Positions 9,439 through 19,088 of a stretch of 20,602 bases of DNA are shown in pieces (positions within the stretch are counted from its first letter, which is position 1; each line of letters opens with the position of its first letter). The stretch covers positions 1 to 20,602 of the forward strand of contig JADKID010000004.1 of the NCBI GenBank assembly GCA_016721425.1, in the 5' to 3' direction. A program made the translations under genes and the position numbers. The notes beneath the pieces are model-generated. The model was given only the letters and a program-made list of their open reading frames with translations, had not been told where the DNA came from and searched no databases. The DNA is from Bryobacterales bacterium. Lineage in GTDB: Bacteria; Acidobacteriota; Terriglobia; Bryobacterales; Bryobacteraceae.

Positions 9439-10354
9439 CTCACATCCTCGTAGGCAAACCGCAGACTCTGCGCGGCCGTATGCCGCAGGTCTTCCTCACT
9501 GAACCCGAACACGTCCCGCGCGAGCTCGTACTCGCGCAACAGCGTCGTGTGGAACATCGGCGGATCATCCGTGTTCAGCACCACTGGCACGCCCGCGTCG
9601 AAGAGCCGCCGCACCGGATGGACCGCCAGCGAAGCCACCGAACCGGTGCACACGTTGCTCGAAATCGAGACCTCCAGCGGAATCTGGCGGTCGCGCAAAT
9701 GCGCCACCAGCACCCGGATCGTCGAAGGACCGGATCCCGTGCCCGATCCGCTCTGCCCCGCACTCCAGCGCTTCCCAGACGGATTGCGGTCCCAACACCT
9801 CGCCGGCATGGGGATTCAGATGCAGACCGTTCTTTTTCGCGTGCTCGAAGGCGCCGCGGAAGCCAAGGATCGAACTGTGCGCCTCATCGCCCCCAATGCC
9901 GAATCCCACCACGCCGCGCCCGCGCGACGCCACAGCCAACTCCGCCACCCGCTCCGCCTAACTCCACGCCAAACTGCCGCGCGGCGTCGAATGAAAACCG
10001 CACCGGGATCGCGCCGCGTTCAGCCTCCGTCGCGATGGCGTCGAAGATCGGGGCAAACTCCTGCTTGCGCCACAGCATCACGCCCACGCTGACGATGATC
10101 TCGGCGTACACCACGCCCTGCCGCACCAGGTCCTCGATCAGCCGCCGCGTGATCAGCGCATAATGCGCCGGCTCGGTCAGATGCAGGTTCACCCACTTGT
10201 ACGCCATGAGGAAGCCCATAAAATCTTCGTACTGGTAGCGGGCGTGGATCTCCTCCAGCGTGCGCGCCGGATCGATCTCCCGCAGCGTCTCCGGCCGGAC
10301 GGAGCCCTCCAGGTGAACGTGAAGTTCGGCCTTCCTTAGCAAACGTAAGTCCAT
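9435..10354 (-). CDS. add: Adenosine deaminase-family protein (adenosine or aminodeoxyfutalosine deaminase), two frameshifts
   Basis: A zinc amidohydrolase that deaminates adenosine or, in bacteria with the futalosine route to menaquinone, aminodeoxyfutalosine. It begins MDLRLLRKAELHVHLEGSV with the HxH zinc motif, then RFSFDAARQFGVEL, GFGIGGDEAHS, LHLNPHAGE (His and catalytic Glu), GAERIGHGIRSFDDP, SISSNVCTGSV and VVLNTDDPPMFHTTL (Asp ligand). All active-site residues are present. One extra G near 9960 and an indel near 9718 split it into three frames. Length is about 306 codons, slightly short. An in-frame ATG at 10375 (MRLLCQF) is possible but lacks a ribosome site and would overlap glgB. 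The DDPPMF stretch is also seen in aminodeoxyfutalosine deaminases, so the substrate is open. Confidence 0.88.
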
Positions 10355-10361
10355 GAACTGA

Positions 10362-10367
10362 CATAAT
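10362..10367 (+). promoter_or_regulatory. Possible -10 hexamer CATAAT for a leaderless glgB transcript
   Basis: Only 19 bp separate the divergent glgB and deaminase starts, and neither has a Shine-Dalgarno sequence. CATAAT lies seven bases before the glgB ATG, so a transcript from it would begin at or next to the start codon. No good -35 is visible. This is a weak inference. Confidence 0.3.
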
Positions 10368-10373
10368 AGCCGC

Positions 10374-12536
10374 ATGAAGCCAGGCGAGTTGGATGCAATT
10401 GCGGGCGGGTACCATGGTGACCCGTTCGCGCTGCTTGGTCCGCACGAGGACGGAGAGGGTTGGATTGTCCGCGCGCTATTGCCGCAGGCCGGCTGCGCGT
10501 CGGTGCGGTTGAGCGACGATACTCTGGTTCCGATGGAGCGCGTGCACCCCGGCGGAGTGTGGGAGGCGCGAATCCCGGAAGCGCCCGGGCGCTATCGCCT
10601 GGTGATGGAGCTCCAGCGCGGCGGTACCGACGAGATCGAGGATCCCTACCGCTTCGGTGATCTGTTGAGCGACTACGACATCTACCTCCACGCCGAGGGC
10701 ACCAACTACGAATCCTGGCGCAGCATGGGCGCGCACCTCACCCAGGTGGACGGAGTCGCCGGCTGCCGCTTCGCCGTCTGGGCGCCCAACGCCGAAATGG
10801 TGGGCGTCTGCGGCGACTTCAACCAGTGGGATCCCTACCGCCATCCCATGCGCCATCGCAACGGCGGACTGTGGGAGCTATTCATCCCCGGCGTGCGCGA
10901 AGGCGACATTTACAAGTACTTCGTACGCTCAAAGATATTCGGCGTGGCCGGCATGAAGTGCGACCCCTACGGCTTCGGTTCGGAAAAGCCGCCCAAGCAA
11001 GGCTCCGTCGTATGGGACCTCTCCCGCTATCAGTGGAACGATCAACAGTGGATGGAGCAGCGCGCCGCCACCAACTATCTGGAGCGCCCGGTGAGCTGCT
11101 ACGAGGTTCATCTGGAGAGCTGGATGCGCTCTCGCCTGAGGGCGAACCGCTCACCCTGTCGCGAACTGGCCGGCAAGCTCGTTCCCTGTGAAACATCTCG
11201 GCTTCACCCACATCGAGCTGATGCCCATCATGGAGCACCCTTACTCCGGATCATGGGGCTATCAGGTTGTGGGCTACTTTTCGCCCACGGCCCGCTTCGG
11301 CAGCCCGGACGACTTCCGCTTCTTCGTCGACGAGTGCCACCGCCAGGGCATCGCCGTCATCGTCGATTGGGTGCCGGCGCACTTCCCCAAGGATGCGCAC
11401 GGCCTGGCGCGCTTCGATGGCACAGCCTGCTACGAACACGACGATCCGCGCATCGGCGAGCACAAGGAATGGGGCACGCTGATCTTCAACTTCGGCCGCA
11501 ACGAGGTGAGGAACTTCCTGATCTCGAACGCCATGTTCTGGCTGAAGGAGTATCACATCGACGGTCTGCGCGTGGACGCCGTCGCCTCCATGCTGTATCT
11601 CGATTACGATCGCGAACACGGCGAATGGCTGCCCAACAAGTACGGTGGCAACGAGAATCTCGAGGCCATCGATTTCATCCGCAAGTTCAATGAAGAGGCG
11701 CACACCGTGGCCGGCGCCGTCACCATCGCCGAGGAGTCCACCTCCTTCGCCGGCGTCTCCCACCCCGTCTACACCGGCGGCCTGGGCTTCACCATGAAGT
11801 GGAACATGGGCTGGATGCACGACATGTTCGCCTACTTCAAGGCCGATCCGCTCTTCCGCCGCTACAACCACAACCACATCACGTTCAGCCTGGTTTACGC
11901 CTTCACGGAGAACTTTCTGCTGCCCATCTCGCACGACGAGGTGGTGCACGGCAAGTCTTCCCTCATCGGCAAGATGCCGGGGGACGACTGGCAGCGCTTC
12001 GCCAACGTCCGCGCCTTCCTGGGCTATATGTATGGGCACCCCGGCAAGAAGCTGCTCTTCGTGGGCTGCGAGCTGGGCCAGTATGAGTGGAACTGGCGGG
12101 GCAGATCCGCTGGGATCTGCTGCAATATGCGCGCACCGCGGCTTGCAGAACTACCTGCGCGAGCTGAATTTCCTCTATCAGAACGAGCCCAGCCTCTACG
12201 AGGCGGACTACCACTGGAAGGGCTTCGAGTGGGTGGATTTCCACGACCTCGATGGCAACGTCATCAGCTTCGTGCGCCGCGCCAAGCACCCGGATAATTT
12301 CCTGCTCTTCGTCTGCGCGTTCGCGCCGCGGTGCGCCACGGCTATCAGGTGGGCGTCCGCGCGACGGAGTGTATCAGGAGATTCTGTGCAGCGATGCTGA
12401 GCAGTTTGGCGGCAGCGGTGTGCAGAACCGCGATCCGGTCCGCGCCCAGCAAGGCCAGGTGCAGGGCAAGAACAACTTCATCACGGTCACGCTGCCGCCG
12501 CTCGCGGTGAGCGTGTACCGCCGCATCTCGGACTAG
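10374..12536 (+). CDS. glgB: 1,4-alpha-glucan branching enzyme GlgB (GH13), frameshifted
   Basis: This cytoplasmic enzyme makes alpha-1,6 branches in glycogen. The N1 module starts IAGGYHGDPFALLGPHE; the CBM48 module has CRFAVWAPNAEMVGVCGDFN; the barrel has FTHIELMPIMEHPYSGSWGY, VIVDWVPAHFPKDAHGLARF, HIDGLRVDAVASMLYLDY (nucleophile Asp near residue 397), VTIAEESTSF (acid Glu near 453) and LLPISHDEVVHGKSSL. The C-terminal beta domain ends ITVTLPPLAVSVYRRISD. The span is 721 codons, the usual length. Indels lie near 11125-11190 (through SPEGEPLTLS and the KLVP-VKHLG junction), near 12100 (around WDLLQYA/HRGLQNYLREL) and near 12330-12350 (FAP to GVYQEIL). There is no clear ribosome binding site. 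No other glycogen genes are in the window, so it may stand alone. Confidence 0.96.
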
Positions 12537-12559
12537 AACCATCTACCTTCACTCAAACG

Positions 12560-12591
12560 AAAGGGGCGCCTCCGCTGGGAGACGCCCCTTT
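12560..12591. terminator. Bidirectional intrinsic terminator between glgB and the TonB-dependent receptor
   Basis: AAAGGGGCG (12560-12568) pairs perfectly with CGCCCCTTT (12583-12591). After one C-A mismatch, CTCC/GGAG extends the stem around a GCTG loop. A-rich and T-rich flanks make it work on both strands. It lies 23 bp after the glgB stop and 20 bp after the receptor stop, as expected for two convergent genes. Confidence 0.88.
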
Positions 12592-12611
12592 GTCATGCCA
12601 TGCGGTGCGGG

Positions 12612-15600
12612 TCAGAACGCAAGCCGCAATCCGAAGCGGAACTGGCGTGTCGAGGTCGCGCCGGTGATCGTGGCGAAGCCACGCAGCGGGTCGGCCACGG
12701 ATGTGTTTAGCGATCCGTCCGCGTTCAACTGCTGGCTGGCAGACGAGCCCGACGGGTTGTTCCAACGCGCGTTGTGGGCGACGTTAGTGGACTCCGCGCG
12801 GAACTCCATGTTCACCTTTTCAGTGATTCGGAAGTTCTTGAACAGGGCCGGATCAAGCTGCCAGAAGCCGGGTCCGTGGAACGGCAGTTTGCCCGTGGAG
12901 CCATGCTTGTACTCGCCCGTCTGCCGCTGCCAGAAGAGCGGATCCCGGAAAGAGCTAGGCTCAAAGTAAGGCTGTTGCGGCCCCTTTTTGTCCAGCTTCT
13001 TGAACGGGCCGAGTTGTTCGGCGGTCTGAGTGCAGCCGATGCACTGCAGCGACGCGCCGCTGCCACTGATGTAAAACGGCGTGCCTGTGTAAGCGCTGAA
13101 GAGACCGTTCACGCGCCAGCCGCCCAGGATGGCGTCTGCCACTCCGGACATGGCGAATTTTTTCCCCTTGCCGAACGGCATTTCATATACCCAGGCCTGT
13201 GTGTACATGTACGTGCGATCGTAACCCGCGTAGCCGTAATTGCGGTTCAGCATCGGCTCCCAGTTCCAGCCCCAGGGGCTGGCCCAGCCGGTGTCGTCGG
13301 TCATGTTGAGCGCTTTGCCCCAGGTGAACGAGGACTTCATGAAAAGTCCGCCCGAGAAGTTCTTGTTCAGTGTCGCCTGTAGGGAGTTGTAGGTGGCATA
13401 CCCGATGCCGTCCCACATGTTGGAGGCGATGGTCCTGCCATAAGCCTTCGCCAGAGGCAGGTTAGCCGTGGACACGCCGAGGCCCGGTCCCACAGTGTTG
13501 ATGTTGCGGTCCATTAACTGGCGAATGGTGTTGGTGGCCACATAGCCCACCGAACCGATGAGGCCCCACGGCAGCTTTCGTTCCACGGTGAAATTCCAGG
13601 ATTGAATATAGCCGCGGTGGATTTCGCCTCCCCACGGGCTGCGCGGGCCCATGTCCTGGCTGACAGGCAGGATGCCCTGGCCTTTGCTGGTGTCGGGCGC
13701 GACGATGTCCGGGATGCCCTGGTCCACCGTGTTGTACCAGCCGAATGTTGTCACAGGCGAGACCCAACTGCCGGTGAGGGTGGCAGGATAGAGGCCGCGT
13801 AACGGACGGCCGAACGGGACTGCGTCATAGGTAACGCCGTAGCCGGCGCGGATGACGTTCTTCTCGCCGATGCGGTACGCGAAGCCGAGCCGGGGGGCGA
13901 ACAGCTTCTTCGAGACAGTTATGCCGGCGTTGCGCGGCGTGTTGCCCAACCCGCCGAAGTAGACAATGTTAGTGTAGGGGTCCCACCTCTCGATGCCGCG
14001 GTCGCCACGATCGATCAGCGGATAGTACTCGTAACGCAGGCCGAGGTTGAGCGTAAGCTTGCGGCTGACCTGCCAGCGGTCCCGGAAGTAGCCGGCAAAC
14101 TGCCATTCGCGCGTTTTCATCTCGAAGTTCTGAATCGACTTCGAATAGTTGTTCACCAGGCCCAGCAGCGCGCCGGCGAAGCTGTTCGGAGAACCGCGTT
14201 GCGCAGTGGTCAACGTGGGATGAATGGTAGTGCCACTGCTGAAACCGATATAGCCGCGAGGGTTCGCGGTCTCTGGCTGCCAGTGGTTCATCTCCAGCCG
14301 CCGGGCCTCAAAGCCCCAACGGAACTCGTGCGCGCCTTTGATCTTGCTGAAGTTGGTCTGGTAGGTGTAACCGCGCTCCGCGCGCCATACCGGAGCCCAG
14401 GTCGCGCCGACGCCCATAGCTGAAGCCAAAGCCGTCAACCTGCGGTGCGCCGCCATGCCGGTCGTCCTTGGCGTACTGTCTGCCGCCATTGGTGCCCGGA
14501 ATCTTCCAGGTGTCCAGCCCGATGTTCTTGTCCACGTTCGGAATCCCAACCACCTGGTCCATGCGGGTGTAGCCGAATACGCCATCCATGAAGAACGAGG
14601 GAGAGAACGTGTAGTTGTAGCCGACCGTTGGAATCTGCGTGGTTGTGTCGCCAAATCCCTCCGAGCCCAGTGCCGATCCGCCGAGATCACCGAAGATGTA
14701 CTTGCCGGCAACAGGCGCGTCCATGCGGCTGTACTTGCCCCAGATTGCCAGTTTTTCACTCGCTACCCAGTTCATCTTCACGTCGTATTGCTTGCGGTCG
14801 AGCTTGAGCACGCCCGCAGCGTAGTAGTTGCCGCCCAGGTTGTATAGCAGGTCGGTCGGCGACTTCTGATTCGGGAGCGGGACGTCCTTGTAGATGTTTG
14901 GGAAGATCGGGTTGAATCGCGCCTTCGGTACGATGTTCCCGGCGAACGGCGTACGCGCGGCCGCATTGTTCATCGGCGCGGAGGCAGGATCATAGACGAC
15001 GCCGAGCGCCGTCCACTGGCTGAAATCTCCATCGCGCATCGCCTGCGGCGCCACCGAGTAGTTGCCGTCATAGCCGGTCCGCTCCGCCGTCTGCTCGTAG
15101 CTGAAGAAGTAGAACACCTTGTCCTTCTTGATGGGCCCGCCGATGGTGCCGCCGCCTTGATTAAATATGGTCAAGGGCAGCTTGTAGGTCGCAGATCGGA
15201 AGTAGGGGGCAGTGTTCAGATGCTGGTTGTTGTGGAACCAGAAACCCACGCCATGCAGGTCGTTGGTTCCAGACTTGGTTGCCACTGTGATGGCGGCGCC
15301 ACGGCCATGCCCTGCTCGGCATCAAACGAATTGGTCGAAATGTTGACCGTCTCAATTGATTCCGCCGGCTGAACATACGCTGTGTGGTGCGGCAGCCAGA
15401 CATTGATGTTCACCGCCCCGTCCGTCAGCGTGTTGTTTGTGTTCCGCGCCGTGCCGTTGACGTTGGTCGTCAGCGCGCGTCCAGGAGTGTCCACCACCGC
15501 GTTCTGCAGCCCGGCTGGTGTTGCGCCGGGCACAAGATTGATCAGTTGCTGATAGTTCCGATAGCCGTAAAGCGGCATCTGCGTGATGGCACTCGAGGCT

Positions 15601-16025
15601 ATTTCCGACCGGACGTCGGATTTGTCAGTCTGCAGAGCGGTGGTGCTGGCCGTGACAGTGACCTGCTCTGCAATCTGGCCAACTTCCAGTCTAGCGTCCA
15701 CGCGGGTGACCGTGTTGATCGTGATCTCAACTCCGGTCCGGGTCAAGGTCCGGAACCCTGGCTTGGTTACCTTGACTGAGTAGCTGCCTGCCTGCACATT
15801 TGGAACCGTGTATCGACCTTGGTCGTCCGCCTTGCTCTCTCGTGATGCGCCTGTGGCGGGGTTGGTGAGTGTAATGGATGCACCTGGCACGATGGCGCCC
15901 GTCGGATCCTCGACGGTGCCAACGATAGAACCGTACAAAACCTGCGCGGAGGCAGGTAGCGAGCACAGTGCCGCGAGTGCGGCGATGCTCAGAACGCTCA
16001 GTATGGGGCGCTTTACAATTGTCAC
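12612..16025 (-). CDS. Oar-like TonB-dependent receptor with carboxypeptidase-regulatory N-terminal domain
   Basis: A large outer-membrane receptor of about 1,138 codons, of the type expanded in Acidobacteria. A GTG start at 16025 follows AGGAGG. The signal peptide is VLSIAALAALCSLPASAQ. Residues of about 30-115 form the CarboxypepD_reg domain (GSIVGTVEDPTGAIVPGAS, GRYTVPNVQAGSYSVKVTKP). The plug-like region follows (TVTASTTALQTDKSDVRSEI, MPLYGYRNYQQLINLVPG, VNGTARNTNNTLTDGA). The barrel includes NQGGGTIGGPIKKDKVFYFF, LNLGLRYEYYPLIDRGDRGI and AYRIGEKNVIRAGYGVTYD. It ends RQFRFGLRLAF, with the terminal Phe typical of beta-barrels. Two indels, near 15295 (before VATKSGTNDLHG) and near 14420 (in FSYGVGATWAP), split it into three frames. 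No SusD-like partner is adjacent. Ligand is unknown. Confidence 0.94.
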
Positions 16026-16032
16026 GAGCGAA

Positions 16033-16038
16033 CCTCCT
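16033..16038 (-). promoter_or_regulatory. Shine-Dalgarno AGGAGG for the TonB-dependent receptor
   Basis: On the minus strand AGGAGG stands seven bases before the GTG at 16025. It is the strongest ribosome site in the window and decides for this GTG start, which yields a complete signal peptide. Confidence 0.8.
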
Positions 16039-16044
16039 CAGGAG

Positions 16045-16072
16045 AGTTTACATGATTTGCTATGTTTGTAAA
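16045..16072 (-). promoter_or_regulatory. Candidate sigma-70-type promoter for the TonB-dependent receptor
   Basis: On the minus strand TTTACA (16072-16067, five of six to consensus) and TAAACT (16050-16045, four of six) are 16 bp apart in an AT-rich stretch. The 5' leader would be only about a dozen bases, which is short, so this is a candidate only. Confidence 0.35.
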
Positions 16073-16083
16073 GTGACATTTGG

Positions 16084-16688
16084 ATGGCGATCGCCGTCTC
16101 GCGGACCCTCAAATGGAACCACTACACTGGTGGAAGCATGGGCGATCCACTCTTTCTCTCCCTCTGGCTGCGCGGCTACTCGCCGATCGCTCTGCCCGTC
16201 TATCTCCGCAAGGCGCTGAGCATCTTTCCGTATTCCACTCTCGCGCCGATGAGCGTCCTGCGCATCTACGCCATTTCCCTGCACGAGGCGCCGATTTTCG
16301 AGGAGTTCATCGAAGGCATCCCTGATCCGCAGGCCGTCGCCCAGCAGGCGCAGGAGTTCCTGCACGAGGACTGCGCTTTTCAGTTGGAGACCCAGTGGGA
16401 TCTCTTTCAATGGGATGGCGGTAGGAGCTGAAGCCTTCGCGCGCCGTCATCGAGGTGTATGCCCCCGAGTTTGAGGTGCCAGCGGCGAGAACGTACGAGT
16501 CGATCTGGGACCGCACGGGCTGTATCTGCCGCAGCCGCAGGTGACCAGTTGCGCCCCGTGCAATCGAATATCCGCAGCCTGCTCCGGCTCACGCAAGGAT
16601 TTGGAAGAGAACTCACCGTGGACCGGCGCCTGCTATGGTCCGACAGGAAGAGAACTTCGCCGAGCGGCTGGGCGCTCTGCTGGATTGA
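16084..16688 (+). CDS. Uncharacterised protein of about 200 aa, frameshifted
   Basis: I do not recognise a family. From the ATG at 16084 the frame reads LKWNHYTGGSMGDPLFLSLW, YSPIALPVYLRKALSIFPYS and EFLHEDCAFQLETQWDLFQW. After an indel near 16425 it continues LKPSRAVIEVYAPEFEVPA, then after another near 16480 VRVDLGPHGLYLPQPQVTS, then SNIRSLLRLTQGFGRELTVD, and it closes with NFAERLGALLD and TGA at 16686-16688. Strong coding character through four frames supports one real gene. The composition is soluble, Trp- and Tyr-rich, with no signal peptide or membrane segment. The start is uncertain because no ribosome site is visible; the ATG at 16138 is an alternative. It is divergent from the receptor and convergent with the receiver gene, ending 8 bp from it. 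Confidence 0.65.
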
Positions 16689-16696
16689 GGCCACGC

Positions 16697-17047
16697 CTAG
16701 CGCCTCCCAGTTCGCTTGGGCATATAGGGCTTCAGCAGCGAAGTGACCCGTTCCCGCTGGTGCGGAGGCAGGATCTCGTTGCTAAACACCGTACCGCTGG
16801 AGACCACCACGCGCAGTGGCGCCGGGATATCCAGCAGCAAAGGCAGCATATCGAGCCCGGACATATCGGGCAGGGTCAAATCCAGGACAATAATTTGAAA
16901 GGGACACGGCGTCTGGCGGCATTTCTCAGTGCAGCCTGGCCCGTTTCGGCAGTAATCCACTGTATGGCCCAACCGTTGCAGATACTTCGCGAGAAGGGCC
17001 AGCAGGGGTTTTTCGTCTTCGACCAGTAGCAGCGAGAGGTTCGCCAT
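16697..17047 (-). CDS. Stand-alone response regulator receiver domain protein
   Basis: A CheY-like phosphoacceptor of about 117 residues with no output domain. It starts MANLSLLLVEDEKPLLALLA (acidic pair DE), has IIVLDLTLPDMSGLDMLPLL with the phosphoacceptor Asp, VVVSSGTVF with the switch Ser/Thr, and VTSLLKPYMPK with the conserved Lys. All key residues are present. GAGGAA lies just before the ATG at 17047. Between about 16900 and 16945 a neighbouring frame reads AETGQAALRNAARR, which looks more like a normal alpha-2 region than the in-frame sequence, so two compensating indels are likely there. No histidine kinase is adjacent. The partner is unknown. Confidence 0.88.
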   Translation of the reverse strand: MANLSLLLVEDEKPLLALLAKYLQRLGHTVDYCRNGPGCTEKCRQTPCPFQIIVLDLTLPDMSGLDMLPLLLDIPAPLRVVVSSGTVFSNEILPPHQRERVTSLLKPYMPKRTGRR

Positions 17048-17089
17048 AAGGCTTCCTCTGAACATACCATCGAAAGTAGGGGATTCGGT

Positions 17090-19088
17090 ATGAAACAGAT
17101 TTTGTCGATCGTCCTGAGCGCGGCGCTGCTGCCGGCAGCGGAACTACCAGTCACCCGCGTGACTCTATACAGAACGGCGTCGCCTATTACGAACGCGCCG
17201 GCGAGTGAAGGCGGGCGAAACGGCCCGGCTGGAATTCCAGGCCTCGGAGATGGACGACGTGCTCAAAACCTGGTGCTCGACGTAGCCGGCAGGGTCGCCA
17301 GGGTCCGCTACGAACTGGGCGAGCCGCCGCGGCGCAGGGCTGGCAGACCAGGGCATCCACATTCAGCCGCAGCAGCCCGCTGGCGCTGATCCTGGATCAG
17401 TGGCGTGGCGCGCGGGTGGAGAGATGAGATTCCGCGGCGAGCCGGTGACCGGCGTGATCGTCAGTGGCCGCCTGGCGCCGTTGCCCAATCAAGGCCAGCG
17501 GCAGGAGCTGACGGTGCTGGCCGATTCGACGGAGCTGCGCATGATCGATCTCGACAACGTGACCGCTCTGAAGCTGACCGACGCGCGGAGTTGAGGCGCA
17601 GTTTGCCGAGGCGCTCGGAGCGATCGCGCAGTCGCGATCAGGACAAGCAGGGCGTGAATATCGATCTCGCCGGCGGGGGGAGCGGAACGCTGACAGCGCG
17701 CTATCTGGTGCCCGCGCCGGTCGGGAAATCGAGCTATCGCCTGCTGCTGCCGGAATCCGGCGATGCCACCCTGGAGGTTGGGCGATTATCGACAATGCCA
17801 GCGGCGAGGATTGGACGAAGGTGGATCTGACGGTGGTGAGCTGGGAAGCCCGTCTCGTTCGTCAGCAAGCTGTATGAGCCGAAGTATCTACGGCGGCCCG
17901 AGGCGTCGCTGGCCGATGAGCAGGCGGTGGCGCCGGTGCTATATGAGAGCGCCCTGGCGGATAAGAAGACGGACGCGGCGCCTCGCATGGAGGCGGTGGG
18001 CCGAATGAGGAAGTCCGGGGCGATGGCAAGCGGGATAGCCAATATCGCAGAGGAGAGTGACGCGCGAATGGCTGCTCCGCCACCACCTCCCGCGCCCATG
18101 ATGATGATGAGTAACGTGATGGCGAACACTGTTACCCGAGAGGCCGGCGAGCTGTTCGAGTACCGCTTCGCCACCTGTGACCGCGAAAAGGGCGAATCGA
18201 TGCTGATCCCCTTCGTCCAGGAGAAGATCGCGCGCGCAAGCTGCTGGTCTTCTCAGACCGCTCGCAGCTCAATCCGCGCAATGCCGCCGAGATCACGAAC
18301 TCCTCCGGTAAGACCCTCGATGGCGGCCCCATCACGGTTTACCAGCCCGGCGGCTACTCGGGCGAGGCATTGATCGAAACCCTGAAGGCCGGCGACAAAC
18401 GGCTGATCTCTTACTCCGTGGATCAGGGCGCCCGCGTTACCACCAACTTCGACAGCGGCTCCGAGGTCATTCGCGAGATCAAGGCCCAGCGTGGCATCAT
18501 CACCACGCGCGGCGCCATCGAGATGACCACCACCTACCGGCCGATAACAGCGACGCCAGGACAATCGCTGCTCATTGGCACCCCGTGGACCCCGGCATGA
18601 AGCTCCTCAAGCCCCGTGGCCGGAGACCTCGCCCGCGCGCTATCGCTTCGCCTCAAGTTGCCCGGGAAGTCACGCAAAAAGCTCCGACCGTGGTTGCGAG
18701 GGCGCGTGCTGGAAAACTCCATCATGGTCAGTTCGCTCACGCCCGACCTGCTGCTCTCCTACTCGCAGAACAAGGTGCTATCCGCCGCGGCAAAGGCGAA
18801 GATCGACCTGATTCTGGCGAAGAAAGCGAAGTGGCCGCGGTCAGAGCGGGACCTCCGCGATCGAGATGCAGATGACGGAGATTGCGAAAGACCAGGACCG
18901 ACTCCGCCAGAACATTAACAGCCTCAACGGCGTGGAAGGCCAGCAGGCGCAGGTCTCTCGCTACGCGCTGAGCTTGCCAAACAGGACGCCCTCGCCCAAC
19001 TCCGCGACCAGCAAACCGAGTTGCGCAAGCGCCAGGCCGCGCTGCAAACTGAACTCAACGCCCTCATCGAAGAAGCCTTGGGTTTTGA
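17090..19088 (+). CDS. Exported DUF4139 domain protein, heavily frameshifted
   Basis: The start MKQILSIVLSAALLPAAELP is a Sec signal. The N-terminal domain reads VTRVTLY, NGVAYYERAGE, GETARLEFQASEMDDVLKT and LVLDVAGRVARVRYELGEP across three frames. For two of these jumps a single missing base (G near 17211, C near 17268) restores the frame. Later pieces are FRGEPVTGVIVSGRLAPLPN, LTVLADSTELRMIDLDNVTA, a YLVPAPV..SYRLLLP strand and VSKLYEPKYLRRPEASLADE. Then come a Pro/Met stretch (PPPPPAPMMMMSN) and the DUF4139 core: TREAGELFEYRFAT, LLVFSDRSQLNPRNAAEITN and ITVYQPGGYSGEALIETLKA. A C-terminal coiled coil contains QTELRKRQAALQTELNALIE. The stop TGA at 19086-19088 follows a last indel. The span is about 666 codons with ten or more indels. 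Biochemical role is unknown. Confidence 0.85.

Noticed and set aside
11251..12039. 262-codon minus-strand open frame inside glgB
   Set aside because: It mirrors the GH13 catalytic barrel on the other strand, where all catalytic motifs are found.
16051..16219. Short plus-strand open frame starting MICYVCKVTF
   Set aside because: It begins in the receptor promoter region and overlaps the better supported frame from 16084.
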